A DNA stretch of 64,000 nt from Oscillatoria princeps RMCB-10 (GCA_019359235.1 JAHHHT010000014.1:62001-126000), one strand, 5' to 3'; shown: positions 8,530 through 17,994, numbered from the stretch's first letter. A program made the numbers and translations. Notes: generated by a model not told the origin, from the letters alone.

Positions 8530-8835
8530 TCACTCCCGTGGCTGGTAGTGGGGGCACCCCTGACACGGGCCCTGCGGATTGACAGCACAGCGGATTAAAG
8601 TAGAGCGGGCATTAAACCGGCAGCTTCGGTCGCCGATCATCTCCCCGCCCCCCCCAGTAATGTCATACAGCTCCGGGGGAAGCGGAAGGTTTTGCAGTCC
8701 TCGGGATACCGCAGCTTCCCGAGCCGCCCTCAGGCGGGCTATGGCCCGCACCTCCGCTTGACGCCGGAGCCACCAAGACAGCACCGGCGGCGTTAAACCC
8801 AAGGCAAAAATCAGCAGTATATCTCTATTTATCAC
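8530..8835 (-). CDS. DUF6464-like small membrane protein
   Basis: The 101-residue protein opens with a hydrophobic segment (ILLIFALGLTPPVLSWWL), followed by a charged helix and a conserved-looking C-terminal domain with four cysteines: IGDRSCRFNAR, then IRCAVNPQGPCQGCPHY. This pattern matches a cyanobacterial family I recall as DUF6464, function unknown; the cysteines suggest metal or disulphide binding. The start is a GTG at 8835, supported by GGAGAG six bases upstream. It stands alone on the minus strand. Confidence 0.8.
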   Translation of the reverse strand: MINRDILLIFALGLTPPVLSWWLRRQAEVRAIARLRAAREAAVSRGLQNLPLPPELYDITGGGGEMIGDRSCRFNARSTLIRCAVNPQGPCQGCPHYQPRE

Positions 8836-9239
8836 AGCAGCTCTCCAAAAGAGTTTCTAGTACAAGACTTGCGCAAAAACCGCATTTCTTCCGGCATATA
8901 GGTCGTTATGAAGATTGATTTAGCCCCGGGGGGAGACGCGACATGTCCCGTCTCTACTGCAGCGGCGCAAATCCTCTACTAGAAATTTTGCATGAGGGCT
9001 GTCTGGCTGTGGGGAGATGCGACATGCCCCCGTCCCCACACCGTCGAGAGCTGGGGTGGCTTGGGGCGCTTGGCGCACCGGCACAGAGGTCAATTCCTCC
9101 AGGGTGCCGGCGATTCCCCCCGATTGCGATAGCCTTTAAATTAGGTGCTATCCAGCATTCGCAAGAGCTGCAATCTATTGAGATTTATTATAAAACACGA
9201 GCTTTCTACCAAAAGTAGCTCGGGCAATGTGCCGGCTCT
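8836..9239. other. Intergenic gap, nothing recognised
   Basis: There is no convincing gene, RNA or hairpin in about 400 bp. The segment GGGAGACGCGACATG at about 8931-8945 has a near copy at 9012-9026 (GGGGAGATGCGACATG) and resembles the GGGAGACGCGACATC unit tandemly repeated near 32215. Confidence 0.4.
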
Positions 9240-9764
9240 ATGAACAGCTTTTCCTCAACCTCGCCCATGACTGTGACAGCTTTTGACACCCTGACTCGCC
9301 GGTCAGCCGCCGCCTTGATTGCCGGCTACCAGCAGCATCTTTCCCCCAGAAAAGGGTTTGACTGCGCCTATCGGGTTCTGCATGGGGGCGAGCCCTGCTC
9401 TCAATATATAAAACGCACCATCTTGGAGGTCGGTTTAATTGAGGCTGTCCGCGCTTCCCGTCACCGGCTGCACGCTTGCAAATCCGCAAGTCTTGTGCTA
9501 AAGAGCCAGATCGAGACACAAGAAGAGCCAGAAACAGATCCCCCCCGCCGGCGCGACAGTTCGCACGACAACTCAGGTTCTGATTGCGTTCTCGCCCCCC
9601 TTGATTTCCCCACTGCTGGCTGTGAAGCGATTGACTGCGCGGGAAGCGCTGGGGACGGATGTGTCGGAGAGGGATGTGCCGGTTGGCACGGGATTGACTG
9701 TGGGGCGATGGATTGTGGCGCAGCGGATTGCAGTTTCCTAGATTGTGGCAGCTGCGGTGGATAA
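9240..9764 (+). CDS. yidD: YidD-like membrane protein insertion efficiency factor with Cys-rich tail
   Basis: The core at residues 25-85 (LIAGYQQHLSPRKGFDCAYRVLHG, PCSQYIKRTILEVG, HRLHAC) matches the YidD/UPF0161 fold, a small amphipathic factor that helps YidC insert membrane proteins. It has the SP-x-C and CSQY signatures. Unusually, the protein continues for about 90 residues and ends in a tail where cysteines recur every five residues (DCGAMDCGAADCSFLDC), a possible metal-binding or disulphide-rich segment. The total of 174 residues is about twice the proteobacterial YidD. The start may be ATG at 9240 or the in-frame ATG at 9267; neither has a strong ribosome binding site. Confidence 0.8.
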   Translation: MNSFSSTSPMTVTAFDTLTRRSAAALIAGYQQHLSPRKGFDCAYRVLHGGEPCSQYIKRTILEVGLIEAVRASRHRLHACKSASLVLKSQIETQEEPETDPPRRRDSSHDNSGSDCVLAPLDFPTAGCEAIDCAGSAGDGCVGEGCAGWHGIDCGAMDCGAADCSFLDCGSCGG

Positions 9765-9977
9765 TCCTCGCCAGCTGAGCACCTGCAGCCCGCCCGCAAA
9801 TCAATCAGAGCTCCAAATGATTTGTGAAATCCTCTCTCTTTTCTTTCCTTGGCGTTCTACCCTGCGGGAAGCCGCTGGCGCGTCTAAGGCGTCTTGGCGG
9901 TTTATAAAAAAAACCTGACAAGCCGGCGGCACAGGAAACCTCTATTGTTGCTGCACCGGCACCCCAGCTGTCGGAAC

Positions 9978-10004
9978 GAATTGTCTACAATTTGTAGACA
10001 ATTC
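9978..10004. promoter_or_regulatory. Perfect 27-bp palindrome, candidate operator
   Basis: Two perfect 13-base arms (GAATTGTCTACAA and its complement TTGTAGACAATTC) flank a single central T. The palindrome ends 19 bases before the ATG of the FAD oxidoreductase gene. It has no GC-rich stem or U tract, and no other copy was noticed here, unlike the repeats. Its position and symmetry fit a dimeric repressor site; the regulator is unknown. Confidence 0.55.
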
Positions 10005-10023
10005 TGCTTTGCGGAAGAAGCCA

Positions 10024-11232
10024 ATGGACAAACACCTCGTACTGATAGGGGGTGGCCACAGCCACGCCATAGCGCTGAAACTGTTTGGCTTGAAACCTTT
10101 AGCGGGTGTGCGCCTCACCCTGATTTCGGACACATCCCACGCCCCCTATTCCGGGATGCTACCCGGGCATATCGCCGGCTTTTACAATTTCCAGGAGTGT
10201 CACATCGACCTGGGGCAACTGGCACAGTTTGCTGGAACGCAGCTGTTCGTTGACCGGGCGATTGGTCTGGATCTGGAAAGCAATCGGGTTCTGTGCGCCA
10301 GCGGTGAAAAGGTGGGGTTTGACCTGCTGTCTGTTGATATTGGCAGCACGCCTGCAGCGATATCGGTTCCGGGTGCTGCGGAATATGCGATTCCCGCTAA
10401 GCCGGTGCCGAATTTGCTCGCCGGCTGGAAGGAGATTTTGGTCAGCCGCACCGTCTCTGCGGGGGAACCGCTGCGCCTTGGCATTGTCGGTGGGGGTGCC
10501 GGTGGTGTGGAACTGGCGCTGGCGATGGGCGCTCACCTGCAGCAAATAGATCGGGACGCCGGGGTGCCGGTGGGGAGTGTGGCAATTCATTTATTCCACA
10601 GCGGAGATCGGATCGTGCCGGCACACAGCAGCCGGTTGGGCCGGCGCTTGGGGGAAATTCTCACCCGCCGTTCGATTGAGCTGCATCTGGGGGAAAAAGT
10701 GTGCGAGGTGCAGCCGCGAGGAGACCGGCTGGGGTTGGGATCGCCGGCGGTGTCTGTGCGGTGTGAGTCGGGGCTGGCGGTGGAGTGCGACCGGGTTTTT
10801 TGGGTGACGCAGGCGTCGGCTGCGAGTTGGCTGCGGGAGGCGGGTCTGGCGACGGACGCTGCCGGTTTTATTCTGGTGGGAGATACGCTGCAGTCGGTGT
10901 CACACGCGAGGGTATTTGCTGCCGGTGATGTGGCCACAATGGTGAATTATCCCCGCCCCAAGGCTGGGGTGTTTGCTGTGCGCCAGGGAAAGCCGCTGTT
11001 CGAGAATTTGCGGCGGGTTTTGCTGGGGCTGCCGGTGTTGCCATTTAGACCGCAAAAGCAATTTCTCTCCTTAATTGGCACCGGCGACCGGTCGGCAATC
11101 GCATCTGTTCCTTTTTTGGGTGGCCCTTTTGCCTGTGGCCCGTCGCCGCTGCTCTGGCGCTGGAAGGATTGGATTGACCGGCGGTTTATGGAACAGTTTC
11201 GGGAGTTGCCGGTGACGCTTCGATCCAACTGA
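10024..11232 (+). CDS. FAD/NAD(P)-dependent oxidoreductase, as in the N-terminal half of SelD fusions
   Basis: The protein starts with a Rossmann dinucleotide motif in HLVLIGGGHSHAIAL, has APYSGMLPGHIAGFY, a second nucleotide-binding loop LGIVGGGAGGVELALAMG near residue 155, and the terminal FAD motif VFAAGDVATM. This matches pyridine nucleotide-disulphide reductases of the NDH-2-like group. In many cyanobacteria the same domain is fused N-terminally to selenide, water dikinase (SelD). Here it stops after WKDWIDRRFMEQF, about where SelD would begin, and no SelD sequence follows. The ATG at 10024 is chosen because GGAAG lies seven bases upstream. A perfect palindrome lies just upstream. Substrate unknown. 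Confidence 0.85.
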   Translation: MDKHLVLIGGGHSHAIALKLFGLKPLAGVRLTLISDTSHAPYSGMLPGHIAGFYNFQECHIDLGQLAQFAGTQLFVDRAIGLDLESNRVLCASGEKVGFDLLSVDIGSTPAAISVPGAAEYAIPAKPVPNLLAGWKEILVSRTVSAGEPLRLGIVGGGAGGVELALAMGAHLQQIDRDAGVPVGSVAIHLFHSGDRIVPAHSSRLGRRLGEILTRRSIELHLGEKVCEVQPRGDRLGLGSPAVSVRCESGLAVECDRVFWVTQASAASWLREAGLATDAAGFILVGDTLQSVSHARVFAAGDVATMVNYPRPKAGVFAVRQGKPLFENLRRVLLGLPVLPFRPQKQFLSLIGTGDRSAIASVPFLGGPFACGPSPLLWRWKDWIDRRFMEQFRELPVTLRSN

Positions 11233-11823
11233 CCCGGCTGTGGGGAAAGCTTTTTTATGCATTTTAATTGCCTCACCTTCCCCAGTAACCCCCGACTGAA
11301 GACAGCCATCCCCGCCTCTCTTTTCTGCGATCTTGTATAGCAATGGACAGTGAGTTTAGGACATGGCATCTCGCTTGCTCTCAAGAACATCACCGACAGG
11401 CATCTTGCTTGTCGAAGCGGGGTATATAGCGCGTCTAAATCATTCGTGTAAATTTCAGAACCCCGGTTTCTTAAAGAAACCGGGGTTCTGGGCCAAGAGC
11501 GGTTGCGCAAATCATTTAGACCTGCTATATCCGTAGGGACTGCGTAGCGAGTCACGCGCCCGCCCGGAACGGGCCTGCCCTCAATGTCTAATGTCCTCAC
11601 CAATTTGGCTAATGCTATACTTTATAAATCAGCTCTAAGGTTCAGCATAATTTTCCTTTGTCTATTGCCCCTCCGGGCGTAACATCCAAGGGCGTCAAGC
11701 CGTAACAAACTAAAGTAAAAAACAAAGGCACAGGCAAGATGCCTGTGCCACAACATAACCTTTCATGCTGCCAGCCGGATGAGCGTCGCTGGTCGAAACT
11801 AAAATCGTTGCGCCTTGAGTTTA
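11233..11823. other. Repeat-rich gap with nested mobile-like elements
   Basis: No gene is seen. A complete 105-bp MITE-like element (11425-11529) appears to sit inside a second, diverged one. The flanks, TATAGCAATGGACAGTGAGT from 11335 and a complementary-type end AATTTGGCTAATGCTATA near 11600-11620, resemble the ends of the elements at 26881 and 27610. A hairpin with arms GGCACAGGCA and TGCCTGTGCC lies at 11727-11749, 75 bp past the rbp stop on the minus strand. Confidence 0.55.
11425..11529. repeat. MITE-like element with TATAGCGCGTCTAAATCATT ends (copy 1)
   Basis: The 105-bp element starts TATAGCGCGTCTAAATCATT and ends with the inverted form AATCATTTAGACCTGCTATA. The centre is a hairpin, CAGAACCCCGGTTTCTT / AAGAAACCGGGGTTCTG. 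An inverted copy of nearly the same length and sequence lies at 36180-36286. Terminal inverted repeats, constant size and no coding potential fit a MITE. Confidence 0.8.
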
Positions 11824-12162
11824 TTAGCGTGGGCGACCTCTCCCGCCGCCGCCGCCGCCGCCGTAGCCACCGCCACCCCGGTTGCCGCCACCGCGACTTC
11901 CGCCGCCCGGCGGGCGGTCTTCACGAGGCTTAGCCTTGTTTACCCTGAGATCTCGGCCCATCCACTCGGCGCCATCAAGGGCGTCAATGGCTGCCTGTTC
12001 TTCAGCGTCTGATGACATTTCCACGAAACCAAAGCCTCGCGGGCGACCGGTTTCCCGGTCAGTGGGCAGATTAACCCGCATCACCTTTCCGTATTCGGCG
12101 AAAACAGAGGTGAGATCCTCTGGCGTTACTTCGTAGGACAAGTTCCCTACATAGATCGACAT
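11824..12162 (-). CDS. RNA-binding protein with one RRM and a Gly-rich tail (Rbp type)
   Basis: The 112-residue protein has a single RNA recognition motif: RNP2 is IYVGNL at residues 3-8 and RNP1 is RGFGFVEM near residue 43. A tail of Gly and Arg (GGGNRGGGGYGGG) follows. Cyanobacterial Rbp proteins of this kind bind single-stranded RNA in the cytoplasm, and several are cold-induced. A strong GGAGGT ribosome binding site precedes the ATG at 12162. The long AT-containing upstream region (12163-12340) fits the long leader often seen for cold-regulated rbp genes, but regulation is inference. Confidence 0.95.
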   Translation of the reverse strand: MSIYVGNLSYEVTPEDLTSVFAEYGKVMRVNLPTDRETGRPRGFGFVEMSSDAEEQAAIDALDGAEWMGRDLRVNKAKPREDRPPGGGSRGGGNRGGGGYGGGGGGGRGRPR

Positions 12163-13576
12163 GGAATACCTCCAAAGTTAAACATCGTAGAGATTCAGGT
12201 TCGGAGATATGCCTGCCGACATGCAAGGGTACATCCTTTGGAAATTCTGTAGCAAAGAAATAACCCTACAACTGAATCTGATTTACAATTGACATTCCGC
12301 TCTGTGAAACTTACTCAAACTTACTCAGTTTGACGTTCACTTCCCGCTTCGCCCTGGGGAGACGGCTCCTTCCAGTCCACAGGCTTCTATTCAGGCCGAG
12401 CTAGCCTTATTTGTTTTTCTGGGGGTTGTGCCAGATGTGATTGAAGCCTTAAAGTCCTTGTCTATTTCAAGGCCACAACCGGAGCTACGATCCCCGGAAG
12501 CCGGAAAGCTCCTGAAAGGAACGCGAGAGCGGCTCCAAAGGAGCTGCTTTCCTTGAGAAACCCAACGCGCCCGCGCGTTGAAGCGAGTCGCGCCTTTTAG
12601 TTTGGCCGCTAATGAGGTCGTTTACTTGCTGTCACCTCCGGCTAGAAGCGGGGGGATTTTTCAAGCCCACGAACTCGAACATCCTGTACGGGCGACACTT
12701 TTTAATAAGCCGCCTTTGAGGCGTATGAGCGAACCGCCCCTACTTCCTGGCACACAGCGTCTGGAAGAAGGGCGCACTTTTTCACCACCATCCCGGTTGA
12801 TTCAGGGAGAGGGCGGTAAACGCCTGCTGCGGTGGTAACGCGAGAGTCCCAGCGCACAGCTGAATAGAATGATAGCTGATGGCCTGTATTTGGGCAACCG
12901 GCAATCCATCCTACTGCGTTGAAATGGTGAGCTGTTTTGGGGAAAGTTTTGTAACAGCTACCGAAACTTATAATAACTCTTGACTGCTGTCAAAAGTTAT
13001 CAGAGGTTTCAGTTTTTTAAGGCGTCGGAAGTTCCAACCCTTAACGGCCAAAGCTGCACAGCCCGGAGCGAGTCAGAGGTAAACTCAAACCCGAATTTTT
13101 TTAATTAGCGGCAATTTCTATTTAGATTTGTCAGACCGGGCCAAGGGGAGACGGGTAGCGGTATCGGGTAGAGACTTTAAACTTGATACAGAGGTAGCAA
13201 TCCCGCACGCGGGTCGTTTACCCCCACTTGCGTGGGCCATCGTATCGGCCAAATAATTGTCGCTGTAGGGTATTATAGCACTCCTCCCCAAGAAATCGAG
13301 AAATTAGCCGGAGAAATCAATACGCAGGCAGAGTGGAAAATGGTGAGCGCAGCGGGAGAGGGGGGGAAAGGCGCTCAACAGGGATCTGTTCGTGCTGTGG
13401 TGGGGGGGCGGTGGCGGGATGGCTGCAGTGCGGGGGATCGGGCAAGAGAGACGGTGAGAGCCGCAGCTTTTGGGACAGTGCCAAGGCCGGTGCGGCAGCC
13501 CTTGGCGAGAGGGGGAGCGAGCCGCACCGGCATTAAGTTAGGGGCAAGAAGGATGGATGATTGCCTGACCGGTGTT
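12163..13576. other. 1.4-kb gap with no supported gene
   Basis: The part next to rbp (12163-12340) is its probable leader and promoter. A candidate structured stretch lies at 12503-12552, where GGAAAGCTCC pairs with GGAGCTGCTTTCC. It is followed by a GC-rich segment and a small hairpin around CACCTCCGGCTAGAAGCGGG (12635-12655), which recalls the ends of IS200/IS605-type elements but is too short to prove it. Open frames in 13232-13603 look non-coding. Confidence 0.45.
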
Positions 13577-14680
13577 TTAGAGATTGCTGTCTATTGGGGC
13601 TGAAGCGATCTCAGTTTTGGGGCGGTAGTAAACCATCCCCCCTGTATCCGGGACAAAATGGCAACTTTTGTATGAGCGCCAGAACGACTGCAAGATCGGA
13701 GCGCCCGATTGCCGGTAATAGTTCCCCAGAATCGGTTTGAGAGCCTCGGTGGCAGTCTTCAGATGGTAGTGGGGAATGCCGATAAACAGGTGGTGAGCCA
13801 CATGGGTGCCGATATTGTGGTGGATGTCATTGATCAAGCCGTAATCGCGGTCAATGGTGGAGAGGGCACCTTTGAGAAAATACCAGTCCTTGCCGCGATA
13901 CCAGGGGATATCAGGCTCGGTGTGGTGCAGAAAGGTAACCAAGTCCAGCCAGACGAGAAAAACGATGTATGGCCCGACATAGTATTTGAGCAGAAATATC
14001 CAGCCATATTCATAAGTCAGCCAGCCCAGGAAACCGACCATCAGCGTCCAGCAGGCGGTGCTGGTCAGCACGTCCCATTTTTCCGAGGGGCGAAACAGGG
14101 GGCTGCCGGGGTGAAAGTGGGAGCCTGCTGGCCTTGCGGGAGAGCGTTTAAACAGGTAGAGGGGATATACAAACAGTAACGCGATGTCGAAGCGGAGCAT
14201 TTTTTCGTACCAGAGCATCTCTCGGTACTTGGTTTCCGTGACGGGATACCAGCTTTCATCCGTATCGATATTGCCGGTGTTGTTGTGGTGAGTGCGGTGG
14301 CTGATCCGCCAGCCGTGGAAGGGAACGAGGATCGGCGTGTGCGCCAGATGGCCAATCAGATTGTTCAGCCATTTGCTTCGGGAAAATGAACCGTGGCCAC
14401 AGTCATGGCCCACAACAAACAAAGCCCAGAACATGGTGCCCTGCATCAGCCAGAACACTGGCCAGAAAAACCAGGAATCCAGATAGGTGGCCACTGCATA
14501 GAGGAGGCCAACGATCGAGACATCCCAGAAAAAATAGGCCAGTGATTTCCAGGGGGATGGCACAAAGCAATGCGCCGGAATGGCAGCTTTCAACTCCTGC
14601 AGCGTGAATGGGGGTTCTGCCGCACCTTTGCATGAGTCCTCTGGTGGAGGACTGTTCAACTCAACAAGCTTGGATTGCAC
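13577..14680 (-). CDS. desB: Omega-3 acyl-lipid fatty acid desaturase
   Basis: This membrane desaturase introduces the omega-3 double bond into acyl chains of thylakoid and plasma membrane glycerolipids, using ferredoxin as donor in cyanobacteria. The three histidine boxes of the di-iron site are HDCGH, HRTHH and HVAHH. The surroundings (FWALFVVGHDCGHGSFSRSK, PILVPFHGWRISHRTHH, TDESWYPV) match DesB and plant FAD3/FAD7 rather than the delta-12 enzyme DesA. At 367 residues it has normal length, with hydrophobic helices before box 1 and between boxes 2 and 3. I prefer the GTG at 14680 to the TTG one codon earlier. It is monocistronic. DesB-type genes are commonly cold-induced, but no regulatory site is evident. 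Confidence 0.93.
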   Translation of the reverse strand: MQSKLVELNSPPPEDSCKGAAEPPFTLQELKAAIPAHCFVPSPWKSLAYFFWDVSIVGLLYAVATYLDSWFFWPVFWLMQGTMFWALFVVGHDCGHGSFSRSKWLNNLIGHLAHTPILVPFHGWRISHRTHHNNTGNIDTDESWYPVTETKYREMLWYEKMLRFDIALLFVYPLYLFKRSPARPAGSHFHPGSPLFRPSEKWDVLTSTACWTLMVGFLGWLTYEYGWIFLLKYYVGPYIVFLVWLDLVTFLHHTEPDIPWYRGKDWYFLKGALSTIDRDYGLINDIHHNIGTHVAHHLFIGIPHYHLKTATEALKPILGNYYRQSGAPILQSFWRSYKSCHFVPDTGGMVYYRPKTEIASAPIDSNL

Positions 14681-15637
14681 CAAAGTTCCGATTTTACCTG
14701 AGTAGAAATGACGGGCTCTATTCTACCGCTTTACGAGGCATGCCTTTCCTGAAACTCCCCTCCAGGCTCTCGCCAAAAACCGGCACCCCGGCACGCCGCT
14801 ATCGCTCGCCTCACGGAGCGGCAGTTTTTCTGCATAATTTGCTCCTTTTACCGGCAGGGCAGAATTTTGTGGCGCGACAGGCTTGCCGTCTGGTGCAATC
14901 CGGTCAGGCGCTAAAGCACCGGCCATCGCGGCCCGCTCCTGGCCCCTATGGGCCATCGTTTTGAGCGGCAACGCGCCCGCAACGGTTGCCAGTGGGGCAG
15001 CGGTTCTGACGGGTTTGGGGCTGACCCCACCCTCTCCTATCAAGTCCGGTTGACGGTCCGTGGGGAGTGAGAGTCAAGGGGGAGAGGGAGAGGGGGCGAG
15101 ACATCAATTCCGCAATTGAGCCGGCACGATCTCAAACGGCTGCTTTGAGTGGGGAGCGGGGGATGGCGACAGCCCTCCGCCGGTGTGGGTTGAGGCAACC
15201 GCAGCCGGAGCTGAGCGCTGCAACTGATGTTGGCCCTAACGTGCTACCATGCCCTGCGGGGGCAGGTTGTCTTCCCCCCAAGGCCAACCTTCTGCCCGCT
15301 GGCTTTGGCCCCCTGACCCCGCGCCCTGCGCCAGAGCTGGCGGTTCACCTGACGCCCTGTGGGAAATTCTGGCAGAATTTGGTTAAGCCTGCAGCACGCA
15401 AGGGCGGTCCGGGAGGCGTGCCGCAGGGGTTTTCGACTGGCTTGCGAGCGCCAGTCGTGGTTTTGGGGTTTTCCTGCAGGGGGAAGCGGTTGGGATTTCC
15501 CGATGGGGAATGGCAGGGGGGCAATTCTAGAAACAAACCAAAAGTTAGAACTTCCAGGCGAGAGTGAACAGTTATGATTAGCCAGTTATGCAGAGAGGGT
15601 AACATAAGTTTCTATAAGGGCAATTGAGAGGTAGTGG
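14681..15637. other. GC-rich 0.95-kb gap, nothing recognised
   Basis: Several open frames exist on both strands because the DNA is GC-rich, but none shows a recognisable domain, a good ribosome binding site or natural composition. The last 100 bases should contain the ftsQ-ftsZ promoter. Confidence 0.4.
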
Positions 15638-16501
15638 ATGGATAGCATCGCATCGGTCTCTCAGTCAGAATTAGGACTCAGGCGCAAACAGCTGCAACGC
15701 GCTCGACGCCTGAGATTGCTGCAGGTGTGCTGGCAAACAGTGAGCGCAGGCTGTCTGGCGTGGGGTTTGGTCTGGGTGACGGGCCGGCCAGCTTGGGTGA
15801 TTCACCAACCAGAGCAGGTTGTCATCGAGGGCAACGAGATCCTCTCAGCCGGGACAATTCGCTCTCTCCTGCCTGTATCCTATCCCCAGTCGCTGCTGCG
15901 GCTGCAACCCGAGGTGATGGCTAAGCAGCTAGAGTCCCAAGCCCCGATTGCCAAAGCCACTGTCAGCCGGCATCTGTTTCCTGCCGGCCTGACTGTCACC
16001 GTCAAAGAACGATATCCCGTGGCGCTGACCGTACCGGCGGCAGCGGGCCCGAGCGCCGCCCCGAGCAAAGCCTCTGGCTTGGGGGTGCTCGATGAAAATG
16101 GCTGGTGGGTGCCGCTGCAAAGCTACACGTCCCTGGAGGTTTCGCTGCAACTGCCGGGCCTGAAAGTGATCGGCAATCCCGACCAGTACCGCCGTGAGTG
16201 GCCACCCATGTATGAAGCCGTGAGCCGCTCTCCGGTCAAAGTTTCTCAAATTGACTGGCAGGACCGAGCTAATTTAATCCTGAAAACCGAGCTGGGCACT
16301 GTTCATTTGGGGCCTTACAGTTCCAAGTTTGTGGAGCAACTCAAAGTCCTCGATCGCATGCGTCAGTTACCAAAACACCCGCGTTACCGCCAGATAGCAT
16401 ACATAGACCTGAAAAATCCAGCCTCCCCTGCCGTTAAAATTCTGCCCGACTCCGCCAAAGCGCCGCCAAGAGCCCCCAACAGGAGCGCGGGCGTGCGGTG
16501 A
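15638..16501 (+). CDS. ftsQ: Cell division protein FtsQ/DivIB
   Basis: FtsQ links early and late divisome proteins at the inner membrane. The 287-residue protein has a basic cytoplasmic tail (RRKQLQRARRLR), one transmembrane segment (residues 30-50) and a periplasmic POTRA domain beginning VVIEGNEILSAGTI, then LFPAGLTVTVKERYPVAL. A Pro/Ala-rich stretch interrupts the beta domain near residue 140, and the C-terminus is also Pro/Ala-rich. ATG at 15638 follows GAGAGGT. It is 170 bp upstream of ftsZ in the same direction, the usual cyanobacterial order. Confidence 0.92.
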   Translation: MDSIASVSQSELGLRRKQLQRARRLRLLQVCWQTVSAGCLAWGLVWVTGRPAWVIHQPEQVVIEGNEILSAGTIRSLLPVSYPQSLLRLQPEVMAKQLESQAPIAKATVSRHLFPAGLTVTVKERYPVALTVPAAAGPSAAPSKASGLGVLDENGWWVPLQSYTSLEVSLQLPGLKVIGNPDQYRREWPPMYEAVSRSPVKVSQIDWQDRANLILKTELGTVHLGPYSSKFVEQLKVLDRMRQLPKHPRYRQIAYIDLKNPASPAVKILPDSAKAPPRAPNRSAGVR

Positions 16502-16671
16502 AGGCGCTCCACTCAGGCGTGAGGCCGCCCGCCCTTGCCGGTGGGAGTGCGGCAGCTAGTCAGGGACTGTCAACAACCGATTGCTATTGTTGGTAATATG
16601 AGCGACATACCCTATAGTTGACTAGAGTTGCCTAGAGTTGAAGAGTTGTTTATAGAGCGTTCTTAATTGCA

Positions 16672-17943
16672 ATGACACTTAATAGTAAAATAGGGCTCGC
16701 CCATGAAAGCCCGCCTTCCCAAGGACAGTCAGGTTTTCCAGCAACAGTGGACAACTCCAATCCCTTTGGCAACTCAGGGTTTTATTTGGGCCAAACTAAC
16801 AGCGTAAAAGGCATGCCTGGGGAAGATTCTAGGAGTGGGGAGATTGTGCCTAGCACCATAGCCAGAATAAAAGTGATTGGTGTGGGTGGTGGCGGCGGGA
16901 ACGCCATTAACCGCATGATTGCTAGTGATGTGTCAGGGGTGGAATTTTGGACGATTAACACTGACGCCCAAGCCCTAAGTCAGTCTAGTGCACCAAAACG
17001 CCTGCAGATAGGACAAAAGCTGACGCGCGGTCTGGGAGCGGGCGGCAATCCGGCAATTGGCCAAAAGGCAGCTGAAGAATCTCGCGACGAGATCGCCCAG
17101 GCTCTGGGTCAGTGCGACCTGGTGTTTATTACTGCGGGTATGGGCGGCGGCACCGGCACGGGGGCGGCTCCGATTGTGGCTGAAATAGCAAAGGAAGTCG
17201 GAGCTCTGACTGTGGGGGTGGTGACTCGCCCGTTCACCTTCGAGGGGCGTCGCCGCACTAGCCAAGCTGAGGAAGGCATTAACGCTCTGCAAAGTCGGGT
17301 GGACACCCTGATTATTATCCCCAACGACAAGCTGCTGGCGGTGATCTCCGAACAAACGCCGGTGCAAGAAGCCTTTCGGGTGGCAGATGACATCCTGCGC
17401 CAGGGTGTGCAGGGGATCTCGGATATCATCACTATTCCAGGTTTGGTTAATGTTGACTTTGCTGATGTCCGAGCGGTGATGGCCGATGCGGGCTCGGCTC
17501 TGATGGGGATCGGTATTGGCTCTGGCAAATCGCGGGCGCGGGAAGCCGCTACTGCAGCTATCTCCTCGCCGTTACTGGAATCCTCTATCGAAGGGGCTAA
17601 GGGGGTAGTGTTTAACATCACCGGCGGCACGGATCTGACGCTTCATGAGGTCAGCGGTGCAGCCGACATCATCTACGAAGCCGTCGATCCCAATGCCAAT
17701 ATTATTTTTGGTGCCGTGATTGACGAACGCCTCCAGGGTGAGATCAGAATTACCGTGATCGCTACTGGATTTACCGGCGAACCTCAATCTAATGCGCCGG
17801 CGGCGAAAGTGATTACCCCCTCCCGCCCCGCTGCCAGGCCGGCGGCACCGCCCCCACCCGCTTACGAACCCCAAAAACCCCAACAGCCACCGGGATTGGA
17901 CATTCCGGAATTCCTGCAGCGGCGGCGTCCGCCAAAAAGTTGA
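16672..17943 (+). CDS. ftsZ: Cell division GTPase FtsZ
   Basis: FtsZ is a tubulin-like GTPase that polymerises into the midcell ring. The G-box [12 protein letters not shown], the nucleotide loop [13 protein letters not shown] and the T7 synergy loop [11 protein letters not shown] are all intact. The 423-residue protein has an N-terminal extension of about 60 residues before the conserved core, common in cyanobacteria, a Pro-rich linker, and a C-terminal peptide [13 protein letters not shown] that fits the conserved tail contacting SepF-like anchors. It follows ftsQ. A perfect AT-rich inverted repeat begins ten bases after the stop. Confidence 0.98.
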   Translation: MTLNSKIGLAHESPPSQGQSGFPATVDNSNPFGNSGFYLGQTNSVKGMPGEDSRSGEIVPSTIARIKVIGVGGGGGNAINRMIASDVSGVEFWTINTDAQALSQSSAPKRLQIGQKLTRGLGAGGNPAIGQKAAEESRDEIAQALGQCDLVFITAGMGGGTGTGAAPIVAEIAKEVGALTVGVVTRPFTFEGRRRTSQAEEGINALQSRVDTLIIIPNDKLLAVISEQTPVQEAFRVADDILRQGVQGISDIITIPGLVNVDFADVRAVMADAGSALMGIGIGSGKSRAREAATAAISSPLLESSIEGAKGVVFNITGGTDLTLHEVSGAADIIYEAVDPNANIIFGAVIDERLQGEIRITVIATGFTGEPQSNAPAAKVITPSRPAARPAAPPPPAYEPQKPQQPPGLDIPEFLQRRRPPKS

Positions 17944-17950
17944 GAGTTTA

Positions 17951-17994
17951 GATTTTAGATTTTAGATTTTACGCTGAATCTAAAATCTAAAATC
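17951..17994 (+). terminator. Long AT-rich inverted repeat after ftsZ
   Basis: Two perfect 18-base arms (GATTTTAGATTTTAGATT and its complement) enclose an 8-base loop, eight bases after the ftsZ stop codon. The arms are built from the 9-mer GATTTTAGA in tandem. The stem is weak in GC and is not followed by a clear U tract, so it may be a transcript-end stabiliser or a repeat rather than a classic terminator. Confidence 0.5.

Noticed and set aside
13232-13603. Open frame of 123 codons upstream of desB on the other strand
   Set aside because: Only the first 30 residues look natural; the rest is Gly/Arg-rich and no family is recognised.
14723-15567. Several open frames of 100-170 codons on both strands
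   Set aside because: They are GC-driven frames without domains, ribosome binding sites or plausible composition.
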